Below the pieces are notes generated by a model. That model was given only the letters and a program-made list of their open reading frames with translations, had not been told where the DNA came from and ran no database searches. The position numbers and the translations under genes are program-made. From Pseudomonadota bacterium (GTDB taxonomy: Bacteria > Pseudomonadota > Alphaproteobacteria > Reyranellales > Reyranellaceae), in NCBI GenBank assembly GCA_018240745.1, contig JAFEFF010000178.1, forward strand, positions 1-44,428: a stretch of DNA of 44,428 nt, in the 5' to 3' direction. Shown here one piece after another: positions 11,004-19,782 of the stretch (position 1 is its first letter; the number at the start of each line of letters is the position of its first letter).

Positions 11004-12497
11004 ATGGTGGACGATTTCCAGGTCGATGTCTTGGTGGTGGGCGCCGGCAATGCCGCGGCCTGTGCGGCGCTGGCGGCGCGCGAGACGGGCGCCTCGGTGG
11101 CGATGCTGGAGGCCGCCCCCGAGGAAGAGCGCGGCGGCAACAGCACCTACACCGCGGGCGCGATGCGGCTGGTGTTCCACGGCGTCGACGATCTCGCCCA
11201 ACTCTACGACCTCACCGAGGACGAGAAGCGCGACGTCGACTTCGGCTCCTACTCGGCCGACCAGTTCCTCGACGACATGGGCCGGGTGACCAACTACCGC
11301 TGCGATCCGGAGCTCACCGATATCCTGATCAGCCGCAGCTTCGAGACGGCGAAGTGGATGCGCAGCAAGGGCGTGCGCTTCCAGCCGTCCTACGGCCGCC
11401 AGGCCTTCAAGGTGAACGGCAAGTACAAGTTCTGGGGCGGCCTCGCGGTCGAGGCGTGGGGCGGCGGGCCGGGCCTGGTCGATCTCGAGCACAAGGCAGC
11501 GGTGAAGGCCGGCATCCCGATCCACTACGAGACGGCGGCGGTGTCGCTGATCGAGGAGGACGGCGTGGTGCGCGGCGTGATCGCCCGACACAAGGGCCGC
11601 AAGGTCAGGATCGGCGCCAAGGCGGTCGTGCTCGCCTGCGGCGGCTTCGAGAGCAATGCCGAGATGCGCACGCGCTATCTCGGTCCGACCTGGGATCTCG
11701 CGAAGGTTCGCGGCACGCGGTTCAACACAGGCGCCGGCATCAACATGGCGCTGGCGATCGGCGCCAAGGCGCACGGCAACTGGTCGGGCGGCCACGCCGT
11801 TGGTTGGGACATGAACGCGCCGGAGTTCGGCGACCTCGAGGTCGGCGACAACTTCCAGAAGCACTCCTACCCGCTCGGCATCATGGTGAACGCCAACGGC
11901 CTGCGCTTCGTCGACGAGGGCGCGGACTTCCGCAACTACACCTACGCCAAGTACGGCGCGGTGATCCTGGCGCAGCCGCAGCAGTTTGCCTGGCAGATCT
12001 TCGATTCGAAGGTGCTCGACAAGCTGCGCGACGAGTACCGCATCAAGCGCATGACCAAGGTCAGGGCCGACACGATCGAGGAGCTGGCGACCAGGCTCGA
12101 GGGCGTGAACCAGGAGCAGTTCCTCAAGACCATCAAGGAATGGAATGCCGCGGTGATGACCGAGGTGCCGTTCAACCCGGCGATCAAGGACGGCCGCGGC
12201 GTGCGCGGTCTCGCCGTGCCGAAGAGCAACTGGGCCAACACGATCGATACGCCCCCATTCGAGGCCTATGCGGTGACCTGCGGCCTCACCTTCACCTTCG
12301 GCGGGCTGAAGATCACGACCAACGGCGAGGTCGAGAGCACCGACGGCCATGTCATTCCCGGCCTGTTCGCAGCGGGCGAGCTGGTCGGCGGGCTGTTCTA
12401 TCACAACTACCCGGGTGGCACGGGGCTGGTATCCGGCGCGGTGCTGGGCAAGCTCGCCGGCGACGGTGCCGGCAAGTACGTGCAGAACAAGAATTAG
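11004..12497 (+). CDS. tcuA: FAD-dependent dehydrogenase, tricarballylate dehydrogenase (TcuA)-like
   Basis: A 497-residue flavoprotein of the fumarate reductase/succinate dehydrogenase family. The FAD-binding dinucleotide motif VLVVGAGNAAACAALAARE is at about residues 8-26, GGNSTYTAGAMR follows, and the C-terminal FAD motif is ATCGL-type TFTFGGLKIT with GLFAAGELVGGLFYHNYPGG near residue 455. These match TcuA-like proteins, which oxidise tricarballylate to cis-aconitate. Sequence alone does not exclude a related substrate. ATG 11004 follows GAGGAG; the frame extends upstream to 10737 opposite the previous gene. The DUF488 gene follows six bases later and a TctC-type binding protein lies beyond it. 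No TcuB or TcuC partner is present. Confidence 0.82.
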   Translation: MVDDFQVDVLVVGAGNAAACAALAARETGASVAMLEAAPEEERGGNSTYTAGAMRLVFHGVDDLAQLYDLTEDEKRDVDFGSYSADQFLDDMGRVTNYRCDPELTDILISRSFETAKWMRSKGVRFQPSYGRQAFKVNGKYKFWGGLAVEAWGGGPGLVDLEHKAAVKAGIPIHYETAAVSLIEEDGVVRGVIARHKGRKVRIGAKAVVLACGGFESNAEMRTRYLGPTWDLAKVRGTRFNTGAGINMALAIGAKAHGNWSGGHAVGWDMNAPEFGDLEVGDNFQKHSYPLGIMVNANGLRFVDEGADFRNYTYAKYGAVILAQPQQFAWQIFDSKVLDKLRDEYRIKRMTKVRADTIEELATRLEGVNQEQFLKTIKEWNAAVMTEVPFNPAIKDGRGVRGLAVPKSNWANTIDTPPFEAYAVTCGLTFTFGGLKITTNGEVESTDGHVIPGLFAAGELVGGLFYHNYPGGTGLVSGAVLGKLAGDGAGKYVQNKN

Positions 12498-12503
12498 GAG
12501 ACG

Positions 12504-13067
12504 ATGGCGCGGAAGAAGGCTCCGCTACCAAAACCCTGGCCCGAGGACGCTGTCTTCACCGTCGGGCACTCGACGCTGTCGATCGACGACTTCGTGGCGC
12601 TGCTCGCCGCCTATGGAATCAAGACCCTGGTCGACATCCGCACCGTGCCGCGGTCGCGGCGCAATCCCCAGTTCAATGCCGATTCGCTGCCGCAGGCGCT
12701 CGCGGCGCACGGCGTCGAGTATGTCGGCATGCCGGGCCTCGGAGGATTGCGCAAGACGTCGAAGGACTCGCCCAACAAGGGTTGGCGCAACGACAGCTTT
12801 CGCGGATACGCCGACTACATGCAGACGCCGGCCTTCGCCGAGGCGCTCGACAGGCTGATCGACATCAGCCGGCAGAAGCGCGCCGCCATCATGTGCGCCG
12901 AGGCGGTGCCGTGGCGCTGCCACCGCTCGCTGGTCGCCGATGCGCTCGAGGTGCGCGGCATTCCCGCCGTCGAGATCCTGTCGCCGACCAGCAGCCGGCT
13001 GCACAAACTCACGCCGTTTGCGCACGTCGAGGGGACGAGCGTGACCTACCCGCCTTTGCCGGACTGA
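12504..13067 (+). CDS. DUF488 domain protein
   Basis: A 187-residue protein of the DUF488 family. It shows the N-terminal FTVGHSTLSIDDFVALL and TLVDIRTVPRSRRNPQF segments and the signature IMCAEAVPWRCHRSLVADAL at about residues 130-150, with the CxE...CHR arrangement typical of the family. DUF488 proteins are uncharacterised and have been suggested to be nucleases or redox/metal-binding proteins. It starts six bases after the TcuA-like gene with a GGAGA ribosome site, so the two are probably one operon. Confidence 0.88.
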   Translation: MARKKAPLPKPWPEDAVFTVGHSTLSIDDFVALLAAYGIKTLVDIRTVPRSRRNPQFNADSLPQALAAHGVEYVGMPGLGGLRKTSKDSPNKGWRNDSFRGYADYMQTPAFAEALDRLIDISRQKRAAIMCAEAVPWRCHRSLVADALEVRGIPAVEILSPTSSRLHKLTPFAHVEGTSVTYPPLPD

Positions 13068-13149
13068 GCGGCAACCAGGCGTTGACAGACCGACTGCAAC
13101 TGTCGCACAGAGCGCCCCGTTCTCAGGATTCGCCCACAAGGAGCAAGAC

Positions 13150-14124
13150 ATGTCCCTCATCACCCGCCGCCGGGCGCTGGCGTTCGGCACCGGCGCCCTC
13201 GTGCTCCCGTCCGCCGCGCGGGCCGACGCCTACCCGAGCAATCCGGTCACCTTCGTGGTCGGCTATGCCGCGGGCGGCAGCACGGACATCAACGCCCGCG
13301 AGCTGGCGCAGGTCATGACGCCGCTGCTTGGCCAGCAGATCATCATCGACAACAAGGGCGGTGCCGCCGGCTCGATCGGACTGCGCGCGGTGGCGAGCGC
13401 CAAGCCCGACGGCTACACGCTGTTCGTCGCCGTCGGCACCAACGTGATCATCAACCCGTGGGTCCAGAAGGGCATGATCGACACCATCGCCTCGCTGGCG
13501 CCGATTTGCCAGATCACGTCCTACCAGTACGTCCTGGTGGTGAATCCGAAGGTGCCGGCCAACAACGCGGCCGAACTGGTGGCGCTGGCCAAGAAGGATC
13601 CCGACAAGCTCACCTATTCGTCGTCCGGCGTGGGCGGCAACAATCACCTCGCCGGGGCGCTGTTCGCGGACGCGGCCGGCATCAAGATGACGCACGTGCC
13701 CTACAAGGGCACGGCGCCGGCGGTCGCCGACGTGATCAGCGGCCAGATCACCATGAACTTCTCGTCGCTGCCGCCCGCGGTGTCCCAGATCAAGGGCGGC
13801 AACCTGAAGGCGCTGGCGGTGACCGGCGACAAGCGCGTGTCGTCGCTGCCCGACGTGCCGACGCTGAAGGAGCAGGGCATCGACGTCGTCGTGACGAGCT
13901 GGCAGGGCCTGTTCGCGCCCGCCAGGACGCCGACGGACATTCTCGACAAGATCGAGAAGACCGCCAAGGAGGCGATGAAGAACCCCAAGTGGGGCGAGGC
14001 TCTGGCCCGGGACGGCCTGGAGCAGCCGCCCGAACGCTCGCGCGCCGAGTTCACCCAGTTCGTCAAGGACGAGCACGCCTTCTGGGGCAAGAAGCTGAAG
14101 GAGCTCAAGGTCGACATGGAATGA
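13150..14124 (+). CDS. Bug/TctC-family extracytoplasmic solute-binding protein
   Basis: A 324-residue periplasmic binding protein of the tripartite tricarboxylate transporter (TctC/Bug) family. It begins with an export signal containing a twin-arginine-like TRRRALAFG and an Ala-rich cleavage region (SAARADAYPSN). Family hallmarks are VTFVVGYAAGGSTDINAREL near the mature N-terminus, GAAGSIGLRAVASAKPDGYTL and the HVPYKGTAPAVADVISGQI segment. It should bind a carboxylate for uptake, but the membrane partners TctA and TctB are not in the window, as is common for this expanded family. The nearby TcuA-like gene makes a tricarboxylate ligand plausible. A 12-bp hairpin covers its stop codon. Confidence 0.9.
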   Translation: MSLITRRRALAFGTGALVLPSAARADAYPSNPVTFVVGYAAGGSTDINARELAQVMTPLLGQQIIIDNKGGAAGSIGLRAVASAKPDGYTLFVAVGTNVIINPWVQKGMIDTIASLAPICQITSYQYVLVVNPKVPANNAAELVALAKKDPDKLTYSSSGVGGNNHLAGALFADAAGIKMTHVPYKGTAPAVADVISGQITMNFSSLPPAVSQIKGGNLKALAVTGDKRVSSLPDVPTLKEQGIDVVVTSWQGLFAPARTPTDILDKIEKTAKEAMKNPKWGEALARDGLEQPPERSRAEFTQFVKDEHAFWGKKLKELKVDME

Positions 14125-14144
14125 CGGCCGGTGGCCGTCATTCC
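14118..14144. terminator. Perfect 12-bp hairpin spanning the binding-protein stop codon
   Basis: GGAATGACGGCC (14118-14129) and GGCCGTCATTCC (14133-14144) pair perfectly around a GGT loop and include the TGA stop. It lacks a T run on either strand, so it may be a transcript-stabilising or weak termination element rather than a classical terminator. It lies between two convergent genes. Confidence 0.45.
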
Positions 14145-14181
14145 GGGCATTTGCGAGGGATCATTCTTCGCCCGAAGAAAG

Positions 14182-14235
14182 GCCCTTCGACTTCGCTTCG
14201 CTCCGCTCAGGGCGACACGGCCTTTGGCCGTGTCG
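14182..14235. repeat. Repeat cluster with inverted arms at the AhpD-like gene end
   Basis: An imperfect palindrome (GGCCCTTCGACTTCGC... running to CTCAGGGCG, about 14181-14213) is followed by a perfect 10-bp hairpin CGACACGGCC / GGCCGTGTCG (14213-14222 and 14226-14235). The first part resembles a dispersed intergenic repeat common in high-GC alphaproteobacteria. The last residues of the AhpD-like protein are encoded within it. Confidence 0.6.
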
Positions 14236-14776
14236 GCACCATGCAAAAGCCCTGCGCCTCGACGCCGAGCGTGGGGTTGAACTTCGAGCGGAAGTTCTCG
14301 AAGGCAATGGCGGCGGTCAGCTCGACGATCTGCGGCTCGGTGAAATGCCGCTTCACCCTGGCGAACAGCGCGTCGTCGACCTGCCGGTCGGTGTAGGTGA
14401 CGGCTTCGGCGTATTCCAGAGCCACGCGCTCGGCGTCGCTGAAGAGCTTGCTGTCGCGCCAGCTCAGCAGTTCGCCGAGCTTGTCCAGGCCACCCTCAGT
14501 CGCTTCCGCGGCACGCGCGGAATTGATGTCCATTCAAAACGGGCAGCCGTTGATGGTCGCCACGCGCGTGTAGATCAGCGGCAGCATTCCTTTCGGCAAC
14601 TGGCCCGACTGCTCGATCGCCTGGCCCATCGCCCCGGCGGCGCGCAGGATCGGCGGGCAATGCGCCAGCAGCTTGGTCGGGTTCAACAGATCGCCGAACA
14701 TCTCGCGCTGCCTGTCGAACACCGGCTTCAGGACCGGATCGCCGCGATCGTCGGTGACCTCACTGATTCGGGGCAT
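14207..14776 (-). CDS. AhpD-like / carboxymuconolactone decarboxylase family protein, candidate selenoprotein (in-frame UGA)
   Basis: Read through one in-frame TGA (14534-14536), this frame encodes 189 residues of the AhpD/carboxymuconolactone decarboxylase family. Residues 1-80 end in NGCPF, and the codon after TGA continues MDINSARAAEA...ERVALEYAEAVTYTDRQVDD. In the family this motif reads NGCPFC, so TGA replaces the second Cys of CxxC, giving C78-P-F-U81. In M. tuberculosis AhpD that second Cys is the reactive thiol. A stem-loop with SECIS geometry follows the UGA (listed separately). ATG 14776 has a full AAGGAGGT ribosome site. The role is probably thiol peroxidase or disulfide-reductase chemistry. 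The alternative is a nonsense mutation (TGC to TGA) making a pseudogene. The last ~10 residues come from repeat sequence. Confidence 0.8.
14504..14522 (-). promoter_or_regulatory. Candidate bacterial SECIS stem-loop in the AhpD-like gene
   Basis: On the coding (minus) strand a perfect 7-bp stem UUCCGCG / CGCGGAA encloses the loop CGUGC. The loop starts 18 nt after the UGA, inside the 16-37 nt spacing of the published bacterial SECIS model, and has G as its second nucleotide as that model requires. It lies within the coding frame, as bacterial SECIS elements normally do. Confidence 0.65.
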
Positions 14777-14927
14777 GTCGTTACCTCCTTCGGGGGAGCG
14801 GGATGACAGCCCGGATCGGCAGGCGCGCGCGACCGAATTTTTCTCGTGCGACCAAGAGTCCGCCTCGGTCAGTGGATGCCATCCGCCCGCCTGGCCATCG
14901 GCGAACCGCCGGTCGCCTCCGAACGTG

Positions 14928-16511
14928 TCAGAAACCCAGCGCCTTGGCCTGCACCACGCTCTCGAGCCCGGCGATCTTCGCCGTGAGCTCGGGCGACAGG
15001 GGCTGGTCGACCTGGACCAGCGCGATCGCCGAGCCGCCGGGCTTGTCGCGGCCGAGATGGAAGGTCGCGATGTTGACCTTGTTTTCGCCCAGCAAGGTGC
15101 CCAGCCGGCCGATGAAGCCCGGCTTGTCGTCGTTGGTGATGTAGAGCATGTGCGGGGCGAACTCGGCCTCGATCTCGATGCCCTTGATCTCGACGACGCG
15201 CGGATGCTTGCCGCCGAACAGCGTGCCGGTGATCGAACGCGTGTAGTTGTCGGTGGTGACCGAGATGCGAATCATCGAATGGTAGTCGCTGTCGCGCTCG
15301 TGCTTGACCTCGGCGACCTCGATGCCGCGCTCGCGGGCGATCACCGGCGCGTTCACCATGTTGACCGTGTCGAGCTGGGGGCGCAGCACGCCGGTCAGCG
15401 CCATCTGGGTCAGCGGCTTGACGTTGAGCGCCGCCACCTGGCCCTCGTACTCGATCGCCACCGCCTTGATGTCGGTGTCGGTGAGCTGGCCCGCGAACGC
15501 GCCGAGCTTCTCGGCGAGGTCGAGATAGGGCGCCAGCCGCGGCGCGTCCTCCGCCGAGACGTTGGGCATGTTGAGCGAGTTCTGGATCGCGCCGGTCAGC
15601 AGATAGTCCGACATCTGCTCGGCGACCTGCAACGCCACGTTCTCCTGGGCCTCGACGGTCGCCGCGCCGAGATGCGGCGTGCAGACGAGGTTCGGCGCGC
15701 CGAACAGCACGTTGGTCCTGGCCGGCTCCTCGGTGAAGACGTCGAAGCCCGCGCCGGCGATGTGGCCCGACACCAGCAGATCGCGCACCGCCAGCTCGTC
15801 GACCAGCCCGCCGCGCGCGCAGTTGATGATGCGCACGCCTTTCTTGGTCTTCATCAGGTTGGCGCGGCTCAGGATGTTCCTGGTCTGGTCGGTGAGCGGC
15901 GTGTGCACGGTGATGAAGTCGGCGCGCGGCAGGAGCTGCTCGAGCGTCACCTTCTCGACGCCGAGCGCCGCGGCCCGGTCCTCGCTCAGGAACGGGTCGT
16001 AGGCGATGACCCGCATCTTCAGGCCATTGGCGCGATCGGCCACGATCGAGCCGATATTGCCGCAGCCGATCAGGCCCAGCGTCTTGAAGCTGAGCTCGGT
16101 GCCCATGAACCGGTTCTTCTCCCACTTGCCGGCCTGGGTCGAGGCGTTGGCGTCGGCGACCTGGCGGGCGACCGCGAACATCAGGGCGATCGCGTGCTCG
16201 GCAGTGGTGATGGCGTTGCCGAAGGGCGTGTTCATGACCACGACGCCACGCGCGGTCGCGGACTTGAGGTCGACATTGTCGACGCCGATGCCGGCGCGAC
16301 CCACGACCTTGAGCTTCCTGGCCTCCGCCAGCACCTCGGCCGTGACCTTGGTCGCCGAGCGGATGGCGAGCCCCTCGTAGTTGCCGACGATCGCACGCAG
16401 CTCGGCGGGCTTCAGCCCCGGCTTGAAGTCGACGTCGCAGCCGCGCTCGGTGAAGATCTCGACGGCGCGCGGAGAGAGCTCGTCGGAGATGAGAACCTTG
16501 GGTTTGGCCAT
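14928..16511 (-). CDS. serA: D-3-phosphoglycerate dehydrogenase
   Basis: A 527-residue long-form SerA, which oxidises 3-phosphoglycerate with NAD+ in the first step of serine synthesis. The NAD-binding motif GLIGCGNIGSIVADRA is at residues 146-161. The catalytic set is Arg233 (CARGG), Glu262 region (TEEPAR) and His280 (CTPHLGAAT). An allosteric substrate-binding domain follows and a C-terminal ACT domain (about 455-527, MLYITNDDKPGFIGRLG), which commonly mediates serine feedback. ATG 16511 is preceded by GAGGGA. serC lies 86 bases upstream on the same strand with a long palindrome in between. Confidence 0.97.
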   Translation of the reverse strand: MAKPKVLISDELSPRAVEIFTERGCDVDFKPGLKPAELRAIVGNYEGLAIRSATKVTAEVLAEARKLKVVGRAGIGVDNVDLKSATARGVVVMNTPFGNAITTAEHAIALMFAVARQVADANASTQAGKWEKNRFMGTELSFKTLGLIGCGNIGSIVADRANGLKMRVIAYDPFLSEDRAAALGVEKVTLEQLLPRADFITVHTPLTDQTRNILSRANLMKTKKGVRIINCARGGLVDELAVRDLLVSGHIAGAGFDVFTEEPARTNVLFGAPNLVCTPHLGAATVEAQENVALQVAEQMSDYLLTGAIQNSLNMPNVSAEDAPRLAPYLDLAEKLGAFAGQLTDTDIKAVAIEYEGQVAALNVKPLTQMALTGVLRPQLDTVNMVNAPVIARERGIEVAEVKHERDSDYHSMIRISVTTDNYTRSITGTLFGGKHPRVVEIKGIEIEAEFAPHMLYITNDDKPGFIGRLGTLLGENKVNIATFHLGRDKPGGSAIALVQVDQPLSPELTAKIAGLESVVQAKALGF

Positions 16512-16534
16512 CTGATTGTCCCTCATGCTCTTTT

Positions 16535-16591
16535 GGACCGCGAGCCTCCGGCTCGCTCGGGCTTCATGAGCGAGCCGGAGGCTCGCGGTCC
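16535..16591. repeat. Perfect 24-bp palindrome between serC and serA
   Basis: Arms 16535-16558 (starting GGACCGCGAGCCTCCGG) and 16568-16591 (ending GCTCGCGGTCC) are exact reverse complements around a 9-nt spacer. It fills most of the gap between two pathway genes, so an mRNA hairpin could stabilise or attenuate the transcript. A related shorter hairpin is at 23855-23874. Confidence 0.85.
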
Positions 16592-16597
16592 GGAAGA

Positions 16598-17755
16598 CTA
16601 TGAAAATTCGCGTTCGATCTCGGCGTAGACCCAATCCAGCCAGGGCAGCAGGGCTTCGAGGTCGCTCTTCTCGACCGTGGCGCCGCACCAGATGCGCAGG
16701 CCCGGCGGGGCATCGCGATAGGAGCCGACGTCGTAGGCCGCCTTCTCGCTCTCCAGCAGCTCGGCCATCTTCCTGGCTGCGGCGGCCTGCCTGTCGGCCG
16801 GCAGCGCGGCGAACCACGGCGCGGCGATGTTGAGGCACACCGAGGTGTTGGAGCGCACCGCCTTGTCGGCGGCGAGGAAGGAAATCCACTTCCGCTCGGC
16901 GACGAACCTCTCGAGCACCGCGAGATTGTCGCTCGAACGCTTCGCCAGGCCCTTCAGCCCGCCGACGCTCTCGCCCCACTTCAGGCCGTCGATCGCGTCC
17001 TCGACGCACAGCAGCGACGGCGTGTTGATGGTGTCGCCCTTGAAGATCGCCTCGGAGAACTTGCCGCCCGAGGTCATGCGGAAGATCTTCGGCAGCGGCC
17101 ACGGCGGGGAATAGCTCTCGAGGCGCTGGATGGCGCGCGGCGACAGCACCAGCATGCCATGCGCGCCCTCGCCGCCCATCACCTTCTGCCAGGACCAGGT
17201 GACGACATCGAGCTTGGTCCAGGGCAATTCCATCGCGAACACCGCGGAGGTGGCGTCGCAGATCGCGAGCCCCTGGCGATCGTCGGCGATCCAGTCGCCG
17301 TTCGGCACCTTCACGCCCGAGGTCGTGCCGTTCCAGGTGAAGACCACGTCGTGCGTCCAGTCGACCGCCTTCAAATCGGCGATCTGGCCGTAGCCGGCCT
17401 TGATGACGCGAACGTCCTTGAGCTTGAGCTGCTTGGCGACATCGGTGACCCAACCCTCGCCGAAGCTCTCCCAGGCCAGCATGTCGACCGGCCGGGCGCC
17501 AAGCAGCGACCACAGAGCCATCTCGACGGCGCCGGTGTCCGATGCAGGCACGATGGCGATGCGATAGTCGGCGGGAATGCCCAGCAGGTGCCGCGTGCGG
17601 TCGATCGCCTCGACGATCTTCTTCTTGCCTGGCTTGGAGCGATGGGACCGCCCGACGGCGGCATCCTTCAAGGCTTCCGGAGTCCATCCCGGGCGCTTGG
17701 CGCAGGGTCCCGACGAAAACTCGGGACGCGCCGGACGTGCGTTCGGCTTCGTCAT
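16598..17755 (-). CDS. serC: Phosphoserine aminotransferase
   Basis: A 385-residue PLP-dependent class V aminotransferase that makes 3-phosphoserine from 3-phosphohydroxypyruvate and glutamate. The PLP-binding lysine is Lys191 in [16 protein letters not shown], and [20 protein letters not shown] and [13 protein letters not shown] are typical of the alphaproteobacterial/archaeal-like form. The ATG at 17755 is favoured because [20 protein letters not shown] is the usual N-terminus and GAGAGGAT lies just upstream; the frame continues nine codons further to 17782. It precedes serA in the same direction, so serC-serA form one serine-synthesis unit. Confidence 0.96.
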   Translation of the reverse strand: MTKPNARPARPEFSSGPCAKRPGWTPEALKDAAVGRSHRSKPGKKKIVEAIDRTRHLLGIPADYRIAIVPASDTGAVEMALWSLLGARPVDMLAWESFGEGWVTDVAKQLKLKDVRVIKAGYGQIADLKAVDWTHDVVFTWNGTTSGVKVPNGDWIADDRQGLAICDATSAVFAMELPWTKLDVVTWSWQKVMGGEGAHGMLVLSPRAIQRLESYSPPWPLPKIFRMTSGGKFSEAIFKGDTINTPSLLCVEDAIDGLKWGESVGGLKGLAKRSSDNLAVLERFVAERKWISFLAADKAVRSNTSVCLNIAAPWFAALPADRQAAAARKMAELLESEKAAYDVGSYRDAPPGLRIWCGATVEKSDLEALLPWLDWVYAEIEREFS

Positions 17756-17875
17756 ATCCTCTCCCTTACAGAAGAGCTGCACTCCGTTGGGGGAATGTGG
17801 CCCGCGGCCCGTATAGGGAAACGCGCCACGGCCGTCAATGTGCGGAGATGGACCCAGCGGGTTCCGCCGTCAGGG

Positions 17876-19501
17876 TCAGCGGCGATGCAGTTCGTAGTAG
17901 GTGCCGACCGCCGGCACCTCGAGCGCAGGCGTCGCCGTATAGGTGTCGTGCAGCATGGCGTGGATCGCCGCAGCGCGATTGGCCGCGGACAGCGACACGA
18001 GCTCGCCCGCGAGCCGCTGCGTGCTCCAGGTCCAGACGTCGTCGATGACCACGCGGTAGCCCTTGTCGAACGCCGCCTCGAGGTCGTGATGGATCGACTG
18101 CGCGTGCTGCTCGGGCGTCCAGTGCGCGTGGCGGATGGCGCCGGCGTCGATCGCGATCCATTTGAACTTCGCGTCGGTCGGCGTGCCGTCCCAGTCCCAG
18201 GTGCGACTCCACAACGCGAAGTGCCACATCGTGATCGGCTCGAAGCCCCAATAGACGAACACCGTCGAGTCGGGCGGGAAGCGCTTCTCGATCGTCGCGA
18301 TTGCCGCCACGGCCCTGGTGTCGCCGCCGCGCCAGCGCGCAAACGAGACCGTGTTGAAAACCAGCGGCACGACCGACAGCACGGCGAGCGCCGCAAAGCC
18401 GCGCCGCCCGGCCATCGCTGTCAGCACCAGACCCCAGGCGACCGCCAGCCACGCCATGGCGTTGAGCTGCATCTGCGGGTCCTGCGGCTGGGAGTAGAGG
18501 TTCATCACCTGCCCGGCCGCGAGCGTGCCCAGGAAGACCGCGGCGGTCGCCCGCACGCGCGGCTCGTTGCGGCGGGGCCACAGCAGGACTGCGCAGGCGA
18601 TCAGGATCGCCGCCTGCACCGCCACCGAGAGCGCCAGCCACGGGCTCGCGTGCCGCAACGTCGTCATCTCGTAATCCGGCAGGAACGTGAACAGGTAGCT
18701 GCCGAGGCCCCACAGCATCAGCCAGCCCTTCTGCCAATCGAGACCGCCCCAGCCGGTGTCGATCCCCTTGCCGGTCCACAGCAGGTCGGGCAGGCCGATC
18801 GCGCCGTTGTGGCCTTCCCAGATCTGTTGAACGATGCCGGCGGTGGCAACGATCGCGACCAGCAGCACAACGATCGAAGCGGCACGCCGGCGGAGCGGCA
18901 CTGTCGCAATCGCGAGCGCCAGCAGCAGCGCCGGCAGGGTCGGGAAGATCAGCCGCCATTCGACCAGCCAGGCCAGAGTGAACAGGACCCCCACCCCGAT
19001 CACGCGCCGCACGGTCGGCCGGTCGAACCACGACGCCGCCAGCAGCATCGAGATCAGCAGCAGCGCATAGCCCGGCATGATGTCTTCGTTGATCACCGAC
19101 AGCAGCAGGACGATGCCGCAGCCGGCATGGAACAGCGCGGCGAGCGCGGCGACGCGGAGGTCGCCGCCCAGGCGCAGCACGAACGCGAAGATCGCGGCGG
19201 TCGCGACACTCGCCCAGAAGGCATTGAGATAGGCGAACTGCTTCCACGCCACGCCGCGCAGGATGCCGAGCGCGTCGAGCAGCCTGGCCGAGGCGCCATA
19301 GAGCGGGAAGTAGAGATAGTTCGACGGATCGAGCCGGGCGTGGCGGAAGTCGGCGATCCACGGCTCGGCCTGGATGCTCTTGTACATCCCGTTGGCCGTG
19401 ATCATGTGCACGTTCTGCAGCCCGCCGATCAGGCTGCAGAGCAGGAGCAACGACAGAAGAAACGCCAGCGCTGTCGGCCAGCCGAGCGCCGGTCTCTTCA
19501 T
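17876..19501 (-). CDS. Polytopic membrane protein, possible GT-C-type glycosyltransferase
   Basis: A 541-residue protein with about ten hydrophobic helices, beginning MKRPALGWPTALAFLLSLLLLCSLIGGL. The long non-membrane segments (after the first helix, EPWIADFRHARLDPSNYLYFPLYG, and a C-terminal ~130-residue domain starting KRFPPDSTVFVYWGFEPITMW) give the outline of a GT-C membrane glycosyltransferase, which would use a polyprenyl-phosphate sugar donor, but no defining catalytic motif is certain. It begins four bases after the cupin gene and is the last gene of a four-gene run with a GT2 dolichol-phosphate-sugar-synthase-like enzyme, which would supply such a donor. Confidence 0.72.
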   Translation of the reverse strand: MKRPALGWPTALAFLLSLLLLCSLIGGLQNVHMITANGMYKSIQAEPWIADFRHARLDPSNYLYFPLYGASARLLDALGILRGVAWKQFAYLNAFWASVATAAIFAFVLRLGGDLRVAALAALFHAGCGIVLLLSVINEDIMPGYALLLISMLLAASWFDRPTVRRVIGVGVLFTLAWLVEWRLIFPTLPALLLALAIATVPLRRRAASIVVLLVAIVATAGIVQQIWEGHNGAIGLPDLLWTGKGIDTGWGGLDWQKGWLMLWGLGSYLFTFLPDYEMTTLRHASPWLALSVAVQAAILIACAVLLWPRRNEPRVRATAAVFLGTLAAGQVMNLYSQPQDPQMQLNAMAWLAVAWGLVLTAMAGRRGFAALAVLSVVPLVFNTVSFARWRGGDTRAVAAIATIEKRFPPDSTVFVYWGFEPITMWHFALWSRTWDWDGTPTDAKFKWIAIDAGAIRHAHWTPEQHAQSIHHDLEAAFDKGYRVVIDDVWTWSTQRLAGELVSLSAANRAAAIHAMLHDTYTATPALEVPAVGTYYELHRR

Positions 19502-19505
19502 CAAC

Positions 19506-19772
19506 TCAGAACTTGCGGCCCAGCAGCACCACCGCGCCTTCCGCGCCGTAGCTTTCGTAGTGCAGGCAGCCGCGCGGCATGGTGAACACCTCGCCCGGGC
19601 GGTAGGTGTGACTGCCGCCATCGCGGTTGAGGGTCATCGCGCCCTTGATCACCATCGCCCGCACGTCGAACGGATGGCTGTGCTCGGGATTCACCTTCGC
19701 CCCGGGCGTGGTGTTGGTCATGACGTCGTAACCGTCGCGCTTCAGTTCGGCTTCGAAGGCGTGGGTGTCCAT
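19506..19772 (-). CDS. Small cupin-domain protein
   Basis: An 88-residue single-domain cupin, recognisable from the metal-ligand pattern NPEHSHPFDVRAMVIKG (His-x-His) and the second motif HTYRPGEVFTMPRGCLHYE. The function is not fixed by the fold; small cupins can be isomerases, dioxygenases or binding proteins. ATG 19772 has a GAGGAG site seven bases upstream, and the next gene starts four bases after the stop, so it is embedded in the GT2-methyltransferase operon. Confidence 0.85.
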   Translation of the reverse strand: MDTHAFEAELKRDGYDVMTNTTPGAKVNPEHSHPFDVRAMVIKGAMTLNRDGGSHTYRPGEVFTMPRGCLHYESYGAEGAVVLLGRKF

Positions 19773-19782
19773 GATCGTCTCC

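Noticed and set aside
14207..14776. A frameshift or sequencing-error explanation for the split AhpD-like gene
   Set aside because: Both halves are in the same frame, so no insertion or deletion is needed; a plain point mutation remains possible but the SECIS-like hairpin and intact 3' half argue against decay.
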